A stretch of DNA of 40,349 nt from Phycisphaerae bacterium (lineage in GTDB: Bacteria; Planctomycetota; Phycisphaerae; Sedimentisphaerales; UBA12454). The notes under the pieces are model-generated. The model ran no database searches, had not been told where the DNA came from, and was given only the letters and a program-made list of their open reading frames with translations. Below, in pieces: positions 16,704 through 24,080 of this stretch (the stretch's first letter is position 1; every line of letters begins with the position of its first letter). The position numbers and the translations under genes were made by a program. The stretch spans positions 1 to 40,349 of the forward strand of contig JAPLMW010000092.1 of the NCBI GenBank assembly GCA_026386845.1, written 5' to 3'.

Positions 16704-17576
16704 ATGAGCAGCATTCCTGTAATTACCATTGAGGCAGGTTGTTTACCCCAAGCCTGGGAAGCGGCCGTTCTGGCCGTATGGGACGATGGGATCGAAATAA
16801 AAACCCAGTACGACAAACCAGATGACCCGCCCAGCAAAGACGCAACGGCAATAATTACGGTAGCCGACCCTTTCGCAGAGCCTCGAATACATAAAAATTT
16901 CCCCGGCGGACCGGAAGAGCTTGAAGCTTACCGGCAGGAAGTTGTTGACGGCATCCACGACCACTGGATTGACCCCGCGGCAGGAAAATGGACTTATACC
17001 TATCACGAAAGACTTTTCGCATACTGCCCCGTCGAGAACATCAGAAATCCCAAATCGCCAAAACCCTTTGCGAAAGTCAATCAGATTCAATATATAATTG
17101 ACTCTCTTTCCCAAACCGCATATACAAGGCGCGCTCAGGCTATTACCTGGATGCCGACCGCAGATACAAAAACAGACGACCCGCCCTGCCTCCAGCGGAT
17201 ATGGTGCCGGCTGCTCGAAAATCCAGATGGCTCTTTCACTTTGAATATGAACACTCACTGGAGAAGCAGAGACCTTTACAAGGCCTGGTTTATGAATGTA
17301 TATGCCCTGACTGATTTGCAGAGAATCATTGCGGAAAAAATATCCAAAAAAATCCACAAGCTTGTTAAAGTCGGCAGATACGTTGACATAACGGATTCGC
17401 TGCACATTTACGGCAGTTATTTCAGAGACGCTGCTGCTGAGGTGGAAAAGATGAGGGACGGCGACTTCAAAAAGCGTTCCTGGCATTCCTCGCATCCGGC
17501 TTTTTCGATGATGACTGCCGAGGCAATGGAAAAACTTGCCAAAGACCCCGATTGGTACGCAAAGGCCAAAGGCTGA
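16704..17576 (+). CDS. thyA: Thymidylate synthase, ThyA family (archaeal-like)
   Basis: This 290-residue protein should methylate dUMP to dTMP with methylene-tetrahydrofolate. Alignment by eye to the family gives YTRRAQAITWMP (phosphate-binding Arg142-Arg143), DPPCLQ with the nucleophile Cys162, THWRSRD (phosphate-binding Arg), FMNVYAL with Asn198 (the residue that favours uracil over cytosine, so dUMP rather than dCMP) and DSLHIYGSYF with His234 and Tyr236. Overall it is far from E. coli ThyA and closer in style to archaeal and dCMP-hydroxymethylase-like members. A strong TGGAGG Shine-Dalgarno precedes the ATG. Its position shortly before nrdR fits deoxynucleotide metabolism. Confidence 0.82.
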   Translation: MSSIPVITIEAGCLPQAWEAAVLAVWDDGIEIKTQYDKPDDPPSKDATAIITVADPFAEPRIHKNFPGGPEELEAYRQEVVDGIHDHWIDPAAGKWTYTYHERLFAYCPVENIRNPKSPKPFAKVNQIQYIIDSLSQTAYTRRAQAITWMPTADTKTDDPPCLQRIWCRLLENPDGSFTLNMNTHWRSRDLYKAWFMNVYALTDLQRIIAEKISKKIHKLVKVGRYVDITDSLHIYGSYFRDAAAEVEKMRDGDFKKRSWHSSHPAFSMMTAEAMEKLAKDPDWYAKAKG

Positions 17577-17668
17577 CACTGCCTTTAGACGCCTTACGAT
17601 TAACGCAGCCTATATCTGTATAGTCCTATAATCGCTTCATTTTTATCTTTCAATCTCCTTTGCCAATC

Positions 17669-17827
17669 AGATTTGCACTTTTATAATTTATTTCTTATAT
17701 ATTTTACGGGGGAGTAGAAGCTTGCCCGCCTCTAGCGGGGTGGGTTGGCACAATGGACTCCTTATCTCCTTCTACTATTTGTGTTCCTGCCTTGGGGGGA
17801 TGAACCAGGGCAGGGAGTAATTAAAAA
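17669..17827 (+). repeat. First unit of a tandem duplicated hairpin element
   Basis: This non-coding unit shares with the next unit (17887-18047) a start GATTTGCA, the block AATTTATTTCTTATA (17685-17699), and a hairpin whose stem CCTGCCTTGG (17786-17795) / CCAGGGCAGG (17805-17814) encloses the 9-base loop GGGGATGAA. The stretch after the hairpin (AATTAAAAAGCT) is also shared. Conservation of the hairpin between copies suggests a small structured RNA; no promoter was convincingly identified. Confidence 0.55.
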
Positions 17828-17828
17828 G

Positions 17829-17847
17829 CTTGTCCGCCTGTGGCGAA
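17829..17847. repeat. Short dispersed CTTGTCCGCC palindrome
   Basis: CTTGTCCGCCTGTGGCGAA is one of several copies of a short palindrome family in this window. Related copies lie at 17721-17740, 18058-18076 (degenerate), 25686-25715 and 31720-31739 (the last two inverted). Confidence 0.5.
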
Positions 17848-17886
17848 CTGATACGGCTTTGACAAATAAATAAAAAAAACTTTCGC

Positions 17887-18047
17887 TGATTTGCATCTGT
17901 TGAATTTATTTCTTATAGTTTTAAGTGGAAGTGAAAAGAAAAAAATCGCTAACAAATTGACTTCTTCTCTCCTCCTTTAACTTGTGCTTCCTGCCTTGGG
18001 GGGAATAACCAGGGCAGGGCGAAATTGAAAAGCTCGATTGAGCTTTT
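17887..18047 (+). repeat. Second unit of the tandem duplicated hairpin element
   Basis: It repeats the preceding unit at an offset of 218 bases in its first part and 204 bases at the hairpin. Stem CCTGCCTTGG (17990-17999) / CCAGGGCAGG (18009-18018) is identical to copy 1, with loop GGGGAATAA of the same 9-base length. It ends in a perfect 8-bp hairpin, AAAAGCTC (18028-18035) with GAGCTTTT (18040-18047), which with its T-rich side could act as a terminator. Confidence 0.55.
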
Positions 18048-18079
18048 GATTATAAAACTTGTTCGCCTCAAGTGAATTT

Positions 18080-18258
18080 ATCCGCCTCGGCTGTTTCTGC
18101 CTGGGGCGGATTCCTTCGCCGATGTCGCACTCCGCAGCGCGGCAGGTAAACTCGGGATGGACGCGTTAACTGTAACGTGTCGTCAGTGACCATCTTGTTT
18201 GGGGGGACTTTCGTATATGGGGTCTCTGCTCTCAGGGGACGCAGAGACCTTCTCTTTT
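18080..18258 (+). ncRNA. Candidate structured non-coding RNA ending in a terminator
   Basis: Three stems follow one another without a protein gene: P1 ATCCGCCTC (18080-18088) / GGGGCGGAT (18103-18111); P2 TGTCGC (18123-18128) / GCGGCA (18139-18144); P3 ACGCGTTA (18161-18168) / TAACGTGT (18173-18180), enclosed by GATGG (18156-18160) / CCATC (18190-18194). P1, P2 and P3 each contain a G-U pair. A strong terminator closes the region. No match to tmRNA, RNase P RNA, SRP RNA or a known riboswitch consensus was recognised. The 5' end is not defined, and the RNA could instead begin within the repeat units. Confidence 0.45.
18221..18258 (+). terminator. Strong Rho-independent terminator of the RNA candidate
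   Basis: GGTCTCTGC (18221-18229) and GCAGAGACC (18241-18249) form a perfect 9-bp stem with an 11-base loop, followed by TTCTCTTTT. The nearest upstream plus-strand gene stops 640 bases before it, so it more likely ends an RNA transcribed from the intergenic region. Confidence 0.8.
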
Positions 18259-18403
18259 GCGCCCTTATTTTTTCCTTCTTTATACCTCTGTGAATTTTTC
18301 ATCACATCTGCCATTACTTCATTAAAACCCATAGCTTGCAGCGAAAAGAAAAAACCATTAACAGGCCCGATTTGTCATTTATAACAATTTTCAAATATTT
18401 TGA

Positions 18404-18431
18404 TTGACATACTATATATGGGTTTTAGAAT
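18404..18431 (+). promoter_or_regulatory. nrdR promoter
   Basis: TTGACA (18404-18409), a 16-base spacer and TAGAAT (18426-18431) form a near-consensus sigma-70 promoter. It would place the transcript start about 38 bases before the nrdR GTG. Its spacer contains an NrdR-box-like site. Confidence 0.7.
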
Positions 18432-18454
18432 ACCTTTAATTCAAAATATTGTGG
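18409..18454 (+). promoter_or_regulatory. Two NrdR-box-like operators at the nrdR promoter
   Basis: Bases 18409-18424 and 18439-18454 each agree at 12 of 16 positions with the remembered NrdR-box consensus acaCwAtATaTwGtgt. Their starts are 30 bases apart, close to three helical turns, as NrdR sites usually occur in pairs. One lies between -35 and -10 and the other just downstream of the start of transcription, a layout for autorepression. Confidence 0.5.
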
Positions 18455-18475
18455 TATTACTGGCAGAAAAGAAAC

Positions 18476-18967
18476 GTGAAATGTCCATATTGCAAGGAAA
18501 ACCGGGACAGGGTTATTGACTCCCGTTCAAGCGAGGCTGGGCGGGTAATTCGTCGGCGGCGCCAGTGTCTGGCCTGCAGAAGAAGATTTACGACCTACGA
18601 AAAAATCGGTGAAAGTTTCAAGCTCAGCGTCATCAAAAAGGATAATTCACGAGTTCCTTACGAAAGGGACAAGGTAATCGCCGGTCTGCAGAAAGCCTGT
18701 TACAAAAGACCTGTCTCTGCCGAACAGATACAGCAGATTGCTGATAAGGTCGAGGAAGACATATTCAGGCATTCTGACAGAGAGGTAAACTCGAAATTTA
18801 TCGGTGAAAGTACTATGAAGCATCTAAGAGCTGTGGACAAGGTCGCGTATATTCGTTTCGCCAGTGTTTATCGGCAGTTTACGGATGCCGGCGAGTTTAT
18901 AAATGAAGTAACTCAGGCTATTATGGAGCCTGACAATACAAATCAGCCAAAGCTGTTTACAGACTAA
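18476..18967 (+). CDS. nrdR: Transcriptional repressor NrdR
   Basis: This 163-residue regulator represses ribonucleotide reductase genes when dATP is bound. It has the family zinc ribbon at the N-terminus (KCPYC ... CLACRRRF) followed by an ATP-cone domain (VIKKDNSRVPYERDKVIAGLQKAC). The GTG at 18476 gives the usual MKCPYC beginning; an in-frame upstream TTG would add nine unrelated residues. The Shine-Dalgarno is weak. Upstream are a good promoter and two NrdR-box-like sites. A second ATP-cone gene follows 17 bases downstream. No ribonucleotide reductase gene is in the window. Confidence 0.93.
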   Translation: MKCPYCKENRDRVIDSRSSEAGRVIRRRRQCLACRRRFTTYEKIGESFKLSVIKKDNSRVPYERDKVIAGLQKACYKRPVSAEQIQQIADKVEEDIFRHSDREVNSKFIGESTMKHLRAVDKVAYIRFASVYRQFTDAGEFINEVTQAIMEPDNTNQPKLFTD

Positions 18968-18984
18968 ATAGAGGGAGGTCAGGG

Positions 18985-19647
18985 ATGCAGCTGAAAGTAA
19001 TAAAAGCTGATGGTGCAATAGAAGGGTATTCGCACACGAAAGTTATCGCAGCGCTCGTCAATGCCCTCGTGGAGCCTGTCCAGAACAATATTTCTGTTGC
19101 CCGCGAACTCGCCGAAGCGGTTACATTTTATCTGTACAACAAACACGGCAGAGACAAAATCACAAGCAGCGAGATTCTGTCGATAATTCAGGCCGTGCTT
19201 TCATCTACCGGCTATGATGACGCCGCAGCCAATCTCTCCGAACACCACTACAGGCGAAGCCTTTTAAGGACAAGAATTGAAGTGGCTAAATCCGATATTC
19301 AGAAAATTTCTGACGCCGTCAGACTGCGGCAGAACATTACGCCGCAGCCGGGCAGTTCCTGGAATAAATCAAAAATTATCAATGACCTGACAACTGAGTA
19401 CAATTTCGACAATATCACGGCAAGAACCGTTGCTTCAATGGTTGAAGAAAAAATACTCGCTTCGGGACTCCGTCGCCTGCCGTCTTCTTTTATCAGGTTT
19501 CTCGTCCTGATACAGGCACAGGCGATACTCTCGGCACAGCAGCAGTTACAAGCGGACGAAAAATCTGCTGCTTGTTCTATAAATAACGCGGTCAGGGATG
19601 AACGCCTCAGGCAGCCGCAAAATGGACTTTGCCCCGTCGAAGTTTAA
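18985..19647 (+). CDS. Stand-alone ATP-cone domain protein
   Basis: This 220-residue protein starts with an ATP-cone (LKVIKADGAIEGYSHTKVIAALVNAL, residues 3-28, through about 90), the nucleotide-sensing module of ribonucleotide reductases and NrdR. The second half (WNKSKIINDLTTEYNFD ... FIRFLVLIQAQ) resembles a divergent second cone. It has neither a zinc ribbon nor reductase catalytic motifs. A GGGAGG Shine-Dalgarno precedes the ATG, and the gene lies 17 bases after nrdR, so co-transcription is likely. A role in sensing ATP/dATP is inferred; the partner is unknown. Confidence 0.8.
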   Translation: MQLKVIKADGAIEGYSHTKVIAALVNALVEPVQNNISVARELAEAVTFYLYNKHGRDKITSSEILSIIQAVLSSTGYDDAAANLSEHHYRRSLLRTRIEVAKSDIQKISDAVRLRQNITPQPGSSWNKSKIINDLTTEYNFDNITARTVASMVEEKILASGLRRLPSSFIRFLVLIQAQAILSAQQQLQADEKSAACSINNAVRDERLRQPQNGLCPVEV

Positions 19648-19748
19648 AAGGCAGGTTGGAAGAAACCCAAATCCATTGCCGACTCGACTACGCTGCCTGA
19701 GAATTTTTTTGGTTTCCGTATCGCTTATGTTCCGCTTGGAGAAAGAAT

Positions 19749-20468
19749 ATGAACCTTATACTTTTCGTTGCAGTCCTTTTAGTATCATTTGTTGTCGTCC
19801 GAATAGGGGCTATTGCTTTTCAGCTTACCGGACTTGACTGGTCTTTGGCGAAATTTCAGGCCTTGAGTTGTTTTACGGGCACAGGTTTTACCACAAGGGA
19901 ATCCGAACTCATCGTTTCAAATCCCCAGAGACGAAAAATCGCTTCTGTCCTCATTGTCCTCGGAAATGCAGGACTTGTTACTATGATAGCTACTTTCGCC
20001 AATTCCTTAAGACCAAGAGTGGGTGAAGCCAGAATTTCCCTGCCTTTTCTCAAAGATTTTATACCGTCAGACTTGCTGCCCTGGATAAATTTTGCCTTGA
20101 TTATCCTGTTGTTTCTACTGCTCTATAAGCTCTTTACGCACGACAGCCCCGCTCACGGCTTGACAAACTTCTTGAGAAAATTTATTTTAAAGAAAGATAT
20201 AATCAAACATGTAACTTTTGAGGAACTTTTAATTTCCACAGGCGGCTACGGCGTCTCGAGGATAACTATTTGCGCAAACAGCCCTGTCCTGAACAAAACA
20301 CTTATAGAGTCAAAACTAAGAAGTTATGATATAACCGTTCTTGCCATTGCAAGAGGCCACGAAACAATACCGAACCCGCCTCCGGATACAACCTTTATGC
20401 TCAACGACGAGCTTATTTGTTTCGGAAGGCTTGAAAATATCCAGGCTAAAATTTATGCGGCAGCCTGA
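19749..20468 (+). CDS. Membrane protein with one TrkH-like pore motif and RCK_C domain
   Basis: This 239-residue protein has membrane helices at about 1-28, 64-83 and 109-129, and a C-terminal RCK_C (TrkA-C) domain from about 155 (RITICANSPVLNKTLIESKL ... DELICFGR). Between helices 1 and 2 lies KFQALSCFTGTGFTTRESEL (35-54), followed by RRKIASVLIVLGNAGLVTMI. This matches the fourth pore repeat of the TrkH in this window (FEAASALGTVGLSCG ... MLIGRLGPLTLL) in its spacing and key F-x-A-x-S, T-x-G and L-I-x-L/G-x-x-G positions. It may form an oligomeric K+ channel with a built-in ligand-sensing domain. GGAG lies upstream of the ATG. It follows nrdR and the ATP-cone gene. Confidence 0.7.
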   Translation: MNLILFVAVLLVSFVVVRIGAIAFQLTGLDWSLAKFQALSCFTGTGFTTRESELIVSNPQRRKIASVLIVLGNAGLVTMIATFANSLRPRVGEARISLPFLKDFIPSDLLPWINFALIILLFLLLYKLFTHDSPAHGLTNFLRKFILKKDIIKHVTFEELLISTGGYGVSRITICANSPVLNKTLIESKLRSYDITVLAIARGHETIPNPPPDTTFMLNDELICFGRLENIQAKIYAAA

Positions 20469-20494
20469 AGAATCTTTTACTTGAAAGGATGAAT

Positions 20495-21274
20495 ATGAAA
20501 AAGATTTTTACATTGATGCTTTGTCTGGCAATGCTTGTAAGCTGCACAGCACTGGGAAAAATTAATCCCTGTGATGTAAAGCTCAATTCACATAGTGCGG
20601 TTACCCCGGCCCCCAGGCTCGACAAGGATTGGTGGCTGCCTCGCCACAATGCCATTCTCGAAAGAAACAAGCAGGGCAATGTTGACCTTATTATGGTCGG
20701 CGATTCTATCACACACTACTGGGAAAAAGGCGGCAAACAAATATGGGACCAGTATTATGCCAAACGCAATACGGTTAATATGGGGTTCAGCGGAGACAAA
20801 ACGCAGCACGTACTCTGGCGTCTCCAAAACGGCGAAATTAATGACATCAATCCAAAATTAGCTGTTGTAATGATTGGAACAAACAATTCAAAAGCCGATG
20901 ACAACACCGCCGAACAAATCGCCGACGGCATTAAAGCCATCGTTTGCGAACTTAGAACCAGATTGCCGAACACGAAAGTCTTGATACTTGCGATTTTCCC
21001 TCGCGGCTCAGACCAGCAGCGGGAAAGCAAAACGCAGGATGCGGTCCCTAATCCGCGGTGGGAAAAAAATAACAAGGCCGGTAAACTTGCTTCAAAAATC
21101 GCTGATAATAAAATGATTTACTACCTCGATATAAATAAAAAGTTTTTGAACAAAAAAGGCGTGCTCACCAGAGAAGTAATGCCGGACCTGCTTCATCCGC
21201 AGGAAAAAGGCTATAAAATATGGGCCGAAGCTATGGAGCCGACAATTGTAAAACTGATGGGTAAAACAAAATAG
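20495..21274 (+). CDS. Exported SGNH/GDSL hydrolase
   Basis: This 259-residue esterase-fold protein has the four family blocks: LIMVGDSITHYW (Ser nucleophile), the Gly block NTVNMGFSGD, VVMIGTNNSK (Asn) and DLLHPQEKGY (Asp-x-x-His). It resembles the platelet-activating-factor acetylhydrolase/carbohydrate esterase branch, which removes acyl groups from sugars or lipids; the substrate is unknown. The signal peptide ends LVSCTALG, a possible lipobox. The ATG at 20495 is preferred because AAAGGA (20484-20489) would overlap the other ATG at 20489. A bidirectional terminator follows. Confidence 0.88.
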   Translation: MKKIFTLMLCLAMLVSCTALGKINPCDVKLNSHSAVTPAPRLDKDWWLPRHNAILERNKQGNVDLIMVGDSITHYWEKGGKQIWDQYYAKRNTVNMGFSGDKTQHVLWRLQNGEINDINPKLAVVMIGTNNSKADDNTAEQIADGIKAIVCELRTRLPNTKVLILAIFPRGSDQQRESKTQDAVPNPRWEKNNKAGKLASKIADNKMIYYLDINKKFLNKKGVLTREVMPDLLHPQEKGYKIWAEAMEPTIVKLMGKTK

Positions 21275-21300
21275 GGCCAATTCCCTGTTGCTATAAAAAA

Positions 21301-21324
21301 GGCCGGTTAAATACCGGCCTTTTT
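21301..21324. terminator. Bidirectional Rho-independent terminator
   Basis: GGCCGGT (21301-21307) and ACCGGCC (21313-21319) form a perfect stem with a 5-base loop, T-run on the right and A-run on the left. It lies between the converging SGNH hydrolase and lipoprotein genes. Confidence 0.9.
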
Positions 21325-21329
21325 CTATA

Positions 21330-22094
21330 TCATTTTTTGCCCCAAAGATTTTTAGACCTGCCGATGAGTATCCGCACCTTGACAATCTTATCTTCGAGTT
21401 TCATTCCAACTTGTCCCTTGTCCAGTGTCAAATGGTCGAACTCCAGCCCTTTAGCCTGGTCAAGTTTCTCGGCAAGAACAGGCGACTGGCTCAGCACATA
21501 AAGTATTCTCTCGAAAGTCTGATTAATCATCATCCCGCCTGTAGCTGGAATTGTGCTTTCCTGCCGAATCTGTTCGATATCATTACGTATGTTTTCCAGC
21601 ACTTTCGTCAGTATCGCAATCCTTTTTTGATTCTCGCTGGTGTATGCCTCGGTTAAAGTTTCCTCGTCAAGAATCATATCGGTATCAAATCGCAGTTTCT
21701 GTCCTATGTCGCCGAGATACCACGGCTTTTCGTCAACCGCCAGAAAATGTTTCCTTGTCACCGTAAAATCTTCCTCATTAAAAGCAGTCATTGTCAGCCA
21801 GAACGAGTAACCCTTCTTCTTTTCTCCATAGCTTGCGATAACACTTTCGCTCTGGCTTATCGACTCCTGTTTATATTGTTTTATAACATCCAGCACATCG
21901 GCGCTTGTGCTTTTATTAATCTGAATTTTATCGTAAGCCTCTGGGAGCCGCTTTGTATAGGGTTTGGGCGATTTCTGAACTCTTTCGAGCGGCTCTTCTA
22001 TCCCGCAGCCTGTATAAAATAACGTCACCGCAGCCGTAATCAGAACCACCAAAAAATTTGTAGTCTTCAAACAAATTCCTTTCAGCTTATACAT
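21330..22094 (-). CDS. Putative lipoprotein of unknown function
   Basis: This 254-residue protein has a signal peptide ending LFYTGCG, a fair lipobox (Cys30). The rest is charged and mainly helical with a likely coiled coil around 150-175 (ENQKRIAILTKVLENIRNDIEQI) and a short beta-rich C-terminus. No family is recognised. There is no clear Shine-Dalgarno: the bases before the ATG are mostly the seven-base repeat array shared with the end of ilvC. It lies downstream of ilvC on the same strand, 67 bases away. Confidence 0.7.
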   Translation of the reverse strand: MYKLKGICLKTTNFLVVLITAAVTLFYTGCGIEEPLERVQKSPKPYTKRLPEAYDKIQINKSTSADVLDVIKQYKQESISQSESVIASYGEKKKGYSFWLTMTAFNEEDFTVTRKHFLAVDEKPWYLGDIGQKLRFDTDMILDEETLTEAYTSENQKRIAILTKVLENIRNDIEQIRQESTIPATGGMMINQTFERILYVLSQSPVLAEKLDQAKGLEFDHLTLDKGQVGMKLEDKIVKVRILIGRSKNLWGKK

Positions 22095-22100
22095 TTCAAA

Positions 22101-22161
22101 ACTAACGACTATCGACTAACGACTAGCGACTAACGACTAGCGACTAGCGACTAGCGACTAA
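22101..22161. repeat. Tandem heptamer array CGACTAN touching the ilvC stop codon
   Basis: Eight heptamers CGACTA(A/G/T) at 22106-22161, plus a partial one, fill the gap between ilvC and the lipoprotein gene. On the minus strand the array starts directly after the ilvC TAA as TTAGTCGCTAGTCG. The same sequence follows the stop codon of the NifU-like gene at 31691. Confidence 0.9.
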
Positions 22162-23163
22162 TTACACTTCTTTCGCTTTAATCCACTTCATCATCTTGCG
22201 CAGTTTCCTGCCGACTTTTTCAAGCTTGCAGTTATAGTCTTTCTTGTAGAGCGCGTTGAATTTCTTCATACCGCTTTTATACTCGGCAACCCACTCTCTT
22301 GCGAACTTCCCGCTCCTGATGTCGGCAAGGATTTTCTTCATCTCGGCTCTTGTCTTGTCGGTAATGATTTTCGGCCCTCTCGTCAGGTCGCCGTATTCTG
22401 CCGTATTCGAAATAGAATATCTCATATAACTCATTCCGCCCTGATACATCAGGTCAACAATGAGTTTTACTTCGTGCATACATTCAAAGTAAGCAATTTC
22501 AGGTTGATAACCCGCTTTGACAAGCGTTTCAAATCCGGCTTTTATCAGCGAGGTCAATCCGCCGCACAGAACACACTGCTCGCCGAACAAATCCGTCTCG
22601 GTTTCTTCCTTGTAGGTAGTCTGGATGATACCGGCTCTTGCTCCGCCCATTCCATTGCCCCACGCAAGCGCGATTTTCTTTGCGTTGCCGGTTGCATCCT
22701 GCTGAACAGCGACAATACAAGGCACACCTCCGCCTTTTTCGTATTCGCTGCGAACCAAATGCCCCGGCCCTTTCGGAGCAATCATAACGACGTTCACATT
22801 CTTCGGCGGTACAATATATTTAAAATGAATATTAAATCCGTGACAGAATCCCAGCGTTTGTCCTGCCTTCAGGTTCGGCTTAATCTGTGTCTGATATATC
22901 TTCGCCTGCATTTCATCCGGCAGCGTTACAATTATCAAACTTGCGCCGTTCATTGCCGTTTTAATATCGCCCGGCTTAAAACCGTGCTTTTGCGCCAGCT
23001 TGTAATTATCCGTGCCTTTAAGTTCGGCAACAGCTACTTTTATTCCGCTGTCGCGAAGGTTCAGGCTATGTGCGTGTCCCTGGCTGCCGTAGCCGATTAC
23101 CGCTACTTTTTTGCCTTTTAACGGCCCGATTGGTGCGTCTTTTTGATAATATATCTTTGCCAT
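22162..23163 (-). CDS. ilvC: Ketol-acid reductoisomerase
   Basis: This 333-residue enzyme rearranges and reduces acetolactate or acetohydroxybutyrate in valine, leucine and isoleucine synthesis. It shows the NAD(P) loop [17 protein letters not shown], the metal and substrate region [19 protein letters not shown], and YECMH-like [18 protein letters not shown]. Length fits class I. An AGGAG Shine-Dalgarno is 9 bases before the ATG. It is transcribed away from ilvB and ilvN, which lie 3 kb to the right, instead of in the common ilvBNC order. Confidence 0.96.
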   Translation of the reverse strand: MAKIYYQKDAPIGPLKGKKVAVIGYGSQGHAHSLNLRDSGIKVAVAELKGTDNYKLAQKHGFKPGDIKTAMNGASLIIVTLPDEMQAKIYQTQIKPNLKAGQTLGFCHGFNIHFKYIVPPKNVNVVMIAPKGPGHLVRSEYEKGGGVPCIVAVQQDATGNAKKIALAWGNGMGGARAGIIQTTYKEETETDLFGEQCVLCGGLTSLIKAGFETLVKAGYQPEIAYFECMHEVKLIVDLMYQGGMSYMRYSISNTAEYGDLTRGPKIITDKTRAEMKKILADIRSGKFAREWVAEYKSGMKKFNALYKKDYNCKLEKVGRKLRKMMKWIKAKEV

Positions 23164-23271
23164 TCCAATTATCTCCTAATTAAATAATTATCAGGTATTT
23201 TGTGTATTTTCACATACGAACCGCCCTTTTGCAAGTGAATTTATTCGACCCCGCAACCATTTGACGTTTTT

Positions 23272-23308
23272 TTCCTTACTTCCTTATTTCTTTGTTTCCT
23301 TACTTCTT
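23272..23308. repeat. CCTTACTTCCTTATT-type repeat upstream of ilvC
   Basis: The stretch holds repeated CCTTACTTC units. Matching blocks occur at 37504-37590 upstream of uvrA, where they form both arms of a long inverted repeat. Confidence 0.6.
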
Positions 23309-23341
23309 TTTTCATGCCTTCGTGACTGTAAAACATTTGAT

Positions 23342-23370
23342 TTGACAGCAATACTGCGATGGCCTATAAC
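23342..23370 (+). promoter_or_regulatory. Promoter of the RluA-type gene
   Basis: TTGACA (23342-23347), a 17-base spacer and TATAAC (23365-23370) make a near-consensus promoter. The -10 ends 11 bases before the ATG at 23382 and no Shine-Dalgarno is present, so the leader would be only about 4-5 bases. Confidence 0.65.
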
Positions 23371-23381
23371 CCAAAATTACT

Positions 23382-24080
23382 ATGCCTAAAAAAAGACGCT
23401 CTAATAAAGGACATTTGCCTCGGGGTCTGGAAATACTCTATGAGGACGATTGTTTAATAGTTATTGATAAGCCTGCCGGGCTGCTCACCGTCGGCACGGC
23501 TTCAAACAAAACAAAAACTGCTTATTACGTCCTTACCGATTATGTCCGCAAAGGCTGCGCCAAATCGCGCAATCGGATTTTCATCGTTCACAGGCTCGAC
23601 CAGTGGACTTCCGGCGTGCTTATCTTCGCCAAAAGCGAAGAAGTTAAAATGCGTCTGCAGGAGCAGTGGAAAGATACCCAAAAAAAATATCTTGCGATAG
23701 TTCACGGCCGTCTGTTGCAAAAAGAAGGAATTATTACATCATATTTAGCCGAGAACAAAGCTTTTGTTGTTTACTCTACGAAAGACCCCGCCAAAGGTAA
23801 ACTTTCGCATACCGCTTACAAGGTCTTAAAAGAAACCAAGCAGCTTAGTCTATTAGAAGTTAATCTCCTGACCGGCAGAAAGAATCAGATACGTGTCCAT
23901 TTGGCTGACATTGGCCATCCGGTTGCAGGCGACAGAAAATATGGAAAGGCCGATGACGGTTTAAAAAGACTTGCCCTTCACGCCAAATCTATTTCTTTTA
24001 AGCATCCGACCACCGGCAGACTAATGACATTCGAATCCAAAATCCCGTCTTATTTTAATAACCTGATGAACAACGCTTAA
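23382..24080 (+). CDS. RluA-family pseudouridine synthase
   Basis: This 232-residue protein has only the catalytic domain of RluA-type synthases, without an S4 domain. The catalytic loop is IVHRLDQWTSGVLIFAK with its Asp; the LLTGRKNQIRVHLADIGHPV block is also typical. It should modify uridine in rRNA or tRNA; the target is unknown. A very good promoter sits so close to the ATG that the mRNA is probably nearly leaderless. It is followed at once by a C5G2 hairpin. Confidence 0.88.
   Translation: MPKKRRSNKGHLPRGLEILYEDDCLIVIDKPAGLLTVGTASNKTKTAYYVLTDYVRKGCAKSRNRIFIVHRLDQWTSGVLIFAKSEEVKMRLQEQWKDTQKKYLAIVHGRLLQKEGIITSYLAENKAFVVYSTKDPAKGKLSHTAYKVLKETKQLSLLEVNLLTGRKNQIRVHLADIGHPVAGDRKYGKADDGLKRLALHAKSISFKHPTTGRLMTFESKIPSYFNNLMNNA

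Noticed and set aside
17580-18260. tmRNA, RNase P RNA, SRP RNA or 6S RNA
   Set aside because: The diagnostic core sequences I know for these RNAs are absent; 6S is the least certain to exclude.
18199-18384. Open frame of 61 codons after the structured RNA candidate
   Set aside because: It covers the terminator hairpin, has no ribosome-binding site and its composition is not protein-like.
19598-19837. Open frame of 79 codons bridging the ATP-cone and pore-protein genes
   Set aside because: It overlaps both real genes in another frame and shows no family features.
22101-22161. CRISPR array
   Set aside because: Units are 7 bases with no spacers, and no cas gene is present.
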